Below are positions 5,068 to 6,777 of a stretch of DNA of 6,777 bases, one piece after another. The stretch covers positions 1 through 6,777 of the forward strand of contig JAAXXA010000162.1 of assembly GCA_013334735.1 (NCBI GenBank). The letters are read 5' to 3'. The notes under the pieces were generated by a model. It worked only from the letters and a program-made list of their open reading frames with translations, did no database searches and was not told the origin of the DNA. The position numbers were made by a program, and so were the translations under genes. Origin of the DNA: Bacteroidota bacterium. Lineage in GTDB: Bacteria > Bacteroidota > Bacteroidia > Bacteroidales > CG2-30-32-10. The stretch's first letter is position 1, and every line of letters begins with the position of its first letter.

Positions 5068-6777
5068 TTAAAGAATAACGATTTCCGTATAATATATTTT
5101 TTTTCCCTCCTTAATTCCAAGTAAATATGTCCCTGAAGATATTCCTATATTATTTGTATAAATTTCAGTTCTGAATTTCCCTTGCATTATCTTCCCTTTT
5201 GATAATAAAACAATCTGCCTGCCTGCTTTATCAAAAATACAAATTTCAACATAATCACTTTTCTGAAGATCGAACGATATAGTTAAATTGCCGGAAGAAG
5301 GATTTGGAAATACCGTCAGATTATTAACAGTATTAATTTCACTTATCCCCAAACCTGAAACTCTAATAAGTGTATCAGATACAAGAGTATCATTACCACA
5401 AGAATTGTTGTAAGCGATAAGTGTAATAGTATATTTTCCCGATAAATTATAACTATGCCATGGGTTATTCTGTGCGGAAGCGCCACCATCACCAAAATTC
5501 CATAAATACGAAGTAGCATTTGTTGAAGTATTAACAAAAACTACATTTGCCGAAGGTAAGGATACAATAGTATCACTTACGGTAAAATTAGCATGAGCTT
5601 TCGGATTCACAGTTATATATTGCAATTTTATCAATGAATCCGAGCCGCTGCTTCCGGTAGTATATAATTTAACATCATAGTTACCTGTGGTGTTATATAT
5701 TACCATAGGATTTACACTTGCGCTTGTAGAAGGTGTTCCTCCCGCGAATGTCCATAGATAATTTGATGAATTTACACTTGTATTTATAAAATTAACAGCA
5801 TCGCCCTCGCACACAACTGTATCTTGCGCATAAAAATCAGCCATGTATTTAATTGCGATCCCGTCAGAAATCGCGATATTCGATACAAGACCTGCCCCGT
5901 CCTCGGCTTTGACACTGCAATAATAAGTAGTTCCGTTTTGTAAATTTATCCCTGATATTGTAACAACCGTGTCCATTCCATTATTTGTCCATGCTATTAA
6001 ATCGGTTCCACCAGGAGTAGTACCGAAACAGTAGGAATAATGATTTATCTTTGAATTTACATCTATTGATTTGCTCCAGTTTGCCGAAATTGTAGTATGA
6101 ATATTTGTATTATCTATATCTGTTGCAGATGTGCCGTCGTTTACTTTAATTATTGTTGATGAAGGTGTCCAATCAATATTAATATCTTTTTCCGATATTG
6201 GTGATATGTTTAAAGCCAAATCAGTAACAATAGAGAATATTTTTGCAGAAAAAGTTGTTGAATCAGTATTTTGATATCGTATATCATTTGTGCCGGCAGC
6301 GCCAACTGTAAGAATAGCAGAAGAATTACGTGATCGATAAACTTTAATATTGTCAATAGTAGCTTTGCAATTCCCTGTTCTGAAAGATATAAAATTGCCA
6401 TTGGTTGTGTAGGGCGAAGAGTCAGTCCAGGAGCCAAGCAAAATGTTATTCCTGTAAATATCAATCTTTCCGGTAGTTTTATTATAAATTACTTTAAAAT
6501 CATATAATTGCCCCGGAGTTGTAATAATATTGTTTATCACATTAGTTTGAGTATATGTATCATTTACAACTTTGTAAAATTCGAGAGTACTTAATTCATT
6601 ACGAAAATAAATAAAGTAAGAATTTCCGCGATTGGCAAGGCTTGCATTATCTGAGAAAAAATGGAAACCGAATCTTCTCTGGCTTGTTCCAAAAACAGAA
6701 TTTTCTATTTTAGCATTAAAATGATACAAGTAACAGTCGGATAAATTCTGGTTTAATGAAGCATAAATATTGGAGTT
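5068..6777 (-). CDS. modular secreted protein with type IX sorting domain, N-terminus outside the window
   Basis: 569 residues are visible; the frame is open through the right edge. A TTG at 6729 is not the start, because 16 further sense codons precede it inside a continuing domain. Domain order from the edge: residues 1-150, a LamG/concanavalin-like jelly-roll region (RRFGFHFF, YDFKVIYN, TGKIDIYRNN, ISFRTGN, IDNIKVYRSR); about 210-310, an Fn3-like module with ANWSKS, GTTPGGTD and TTYYCSVKAEDGAG; 314-391, a PKD domain with the variant core WTFAGG (342-347); 396-473, a second PKD domain with the classic WNFGDG (426-431); and 487-569, a type A T9SS C-terminal sorting domain starting LTVFPNPSSG and ending in GTYLLGI...YYTEIVIL. 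Such proteins are carried over the outer membrane by the type IX system and are then released or anchored at the surface. The modules suggest binding or adhesion; any catalytic domain would be upstream, outside the window. It is transcribed separately from the permease operon. Confidence 0.88.
   Translation of the reverse strand, partial: NSNIYASLNQNLSDCYLYHFNAKIENSVFGTSQRRFGFHFFSDNASLANRGNSYFIYFRNELSTLEFYKVVNDTYTQTNVINNIITTPGQLYDFKVIYNKTTGKIDIYRNNILLGSWTDSSPYTTNGNFISFRTGNCKATIDNIKVYRSRNSSAILTVGAAGTNDIRYQNTDSTTFSAKIFSIVTDLALNISPISEKDINIDWTPSSTIIKVNDGTSATDIDNTNIHTTISANWSKSIDVNSKINHYSYCFGTTPGGTDLIAWTNNGMDTVVTISGINLQNGTTYYCSVKAEDGAGLVSNIAISDGIAIKYMADFYAQDTVVCEGDAVNFINTSVNSSNYLWTFAGGTPSTSASVNPMVIYNTTGNYDVKLYTTGSSGSDSLIKLQYITVNPKAHANFTVSDTIVSLPSANVVFVNTSTNATSYLWNFGDGGASAQNNPWHSYNLSGKYTITLIAYNNSCGNDTLVSDTLIRVSGLGISEINTVNNLTVFPNPSSGNLTISFDLQKSDYVEICIFDKAGRQIVLLSKGKIMQGKFRTEIYTNNIGISSGTYLLGIKEGKKIYYTEIVIL

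Overview
The window looks like chromosomal DNA from an AT-rich member of the Bacteroidota. The evidence is a large exported protein ending in a type IX secretion sorting domain, PKD and Fn3-like modules typical of that phylum, starts without Shine-Dalgarno sequences, and a candidate promoter of the Bacteroidota TAnnTTTG type. The genus cannot be told from the sequence.

Layout from left to right: (1) the 3' end of a plus-strand gene encoding a RecB/AddB-like PD-(D/E)XK nuclease domain with a C-terminal cysteine cluster (1-459). (2) A short convergent gap with a possible hairpin terminator. (3) A small minus-strand MerR-type regulator (535-873). (4) A 147-base gap holding four degenerate heptamer repeats. 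(5) A minus-strand gene set with gaps of only 12 and 25 bases, in transcription order an APC-superfamily amino acid permease (4738-3401), lipoprotein B (3388-2216) and its tandem paralogue lipoprotein A (2190-1021). (6) An intergenic region of about 330 bases with the putative promoter of that set and a composite palindromic repeat. (7) The 3' part of a minus-strand gene for a modular secreted protein (5068-6777), open at the right edge.

The permease and the two lipoproteins are probably one transcript. The lipoproteins are clearly related to each other (54 identical residues in a 102-residue ungapped block, counted by hand) but I do not recognise their family, so a shared job with the permease is only a hypothesis. 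Nothing links the nuclease, the regulator or the type IX cargo to this operon.

The items most worth following up are the unknown lipoprotein pair next to a transporter, and the palindromic repeat at 4855-4927, whose left arm carries an extra perfect mini-hairpin. I see no CRISPR array, RNA gene, insertion sequence or obvious defence system.
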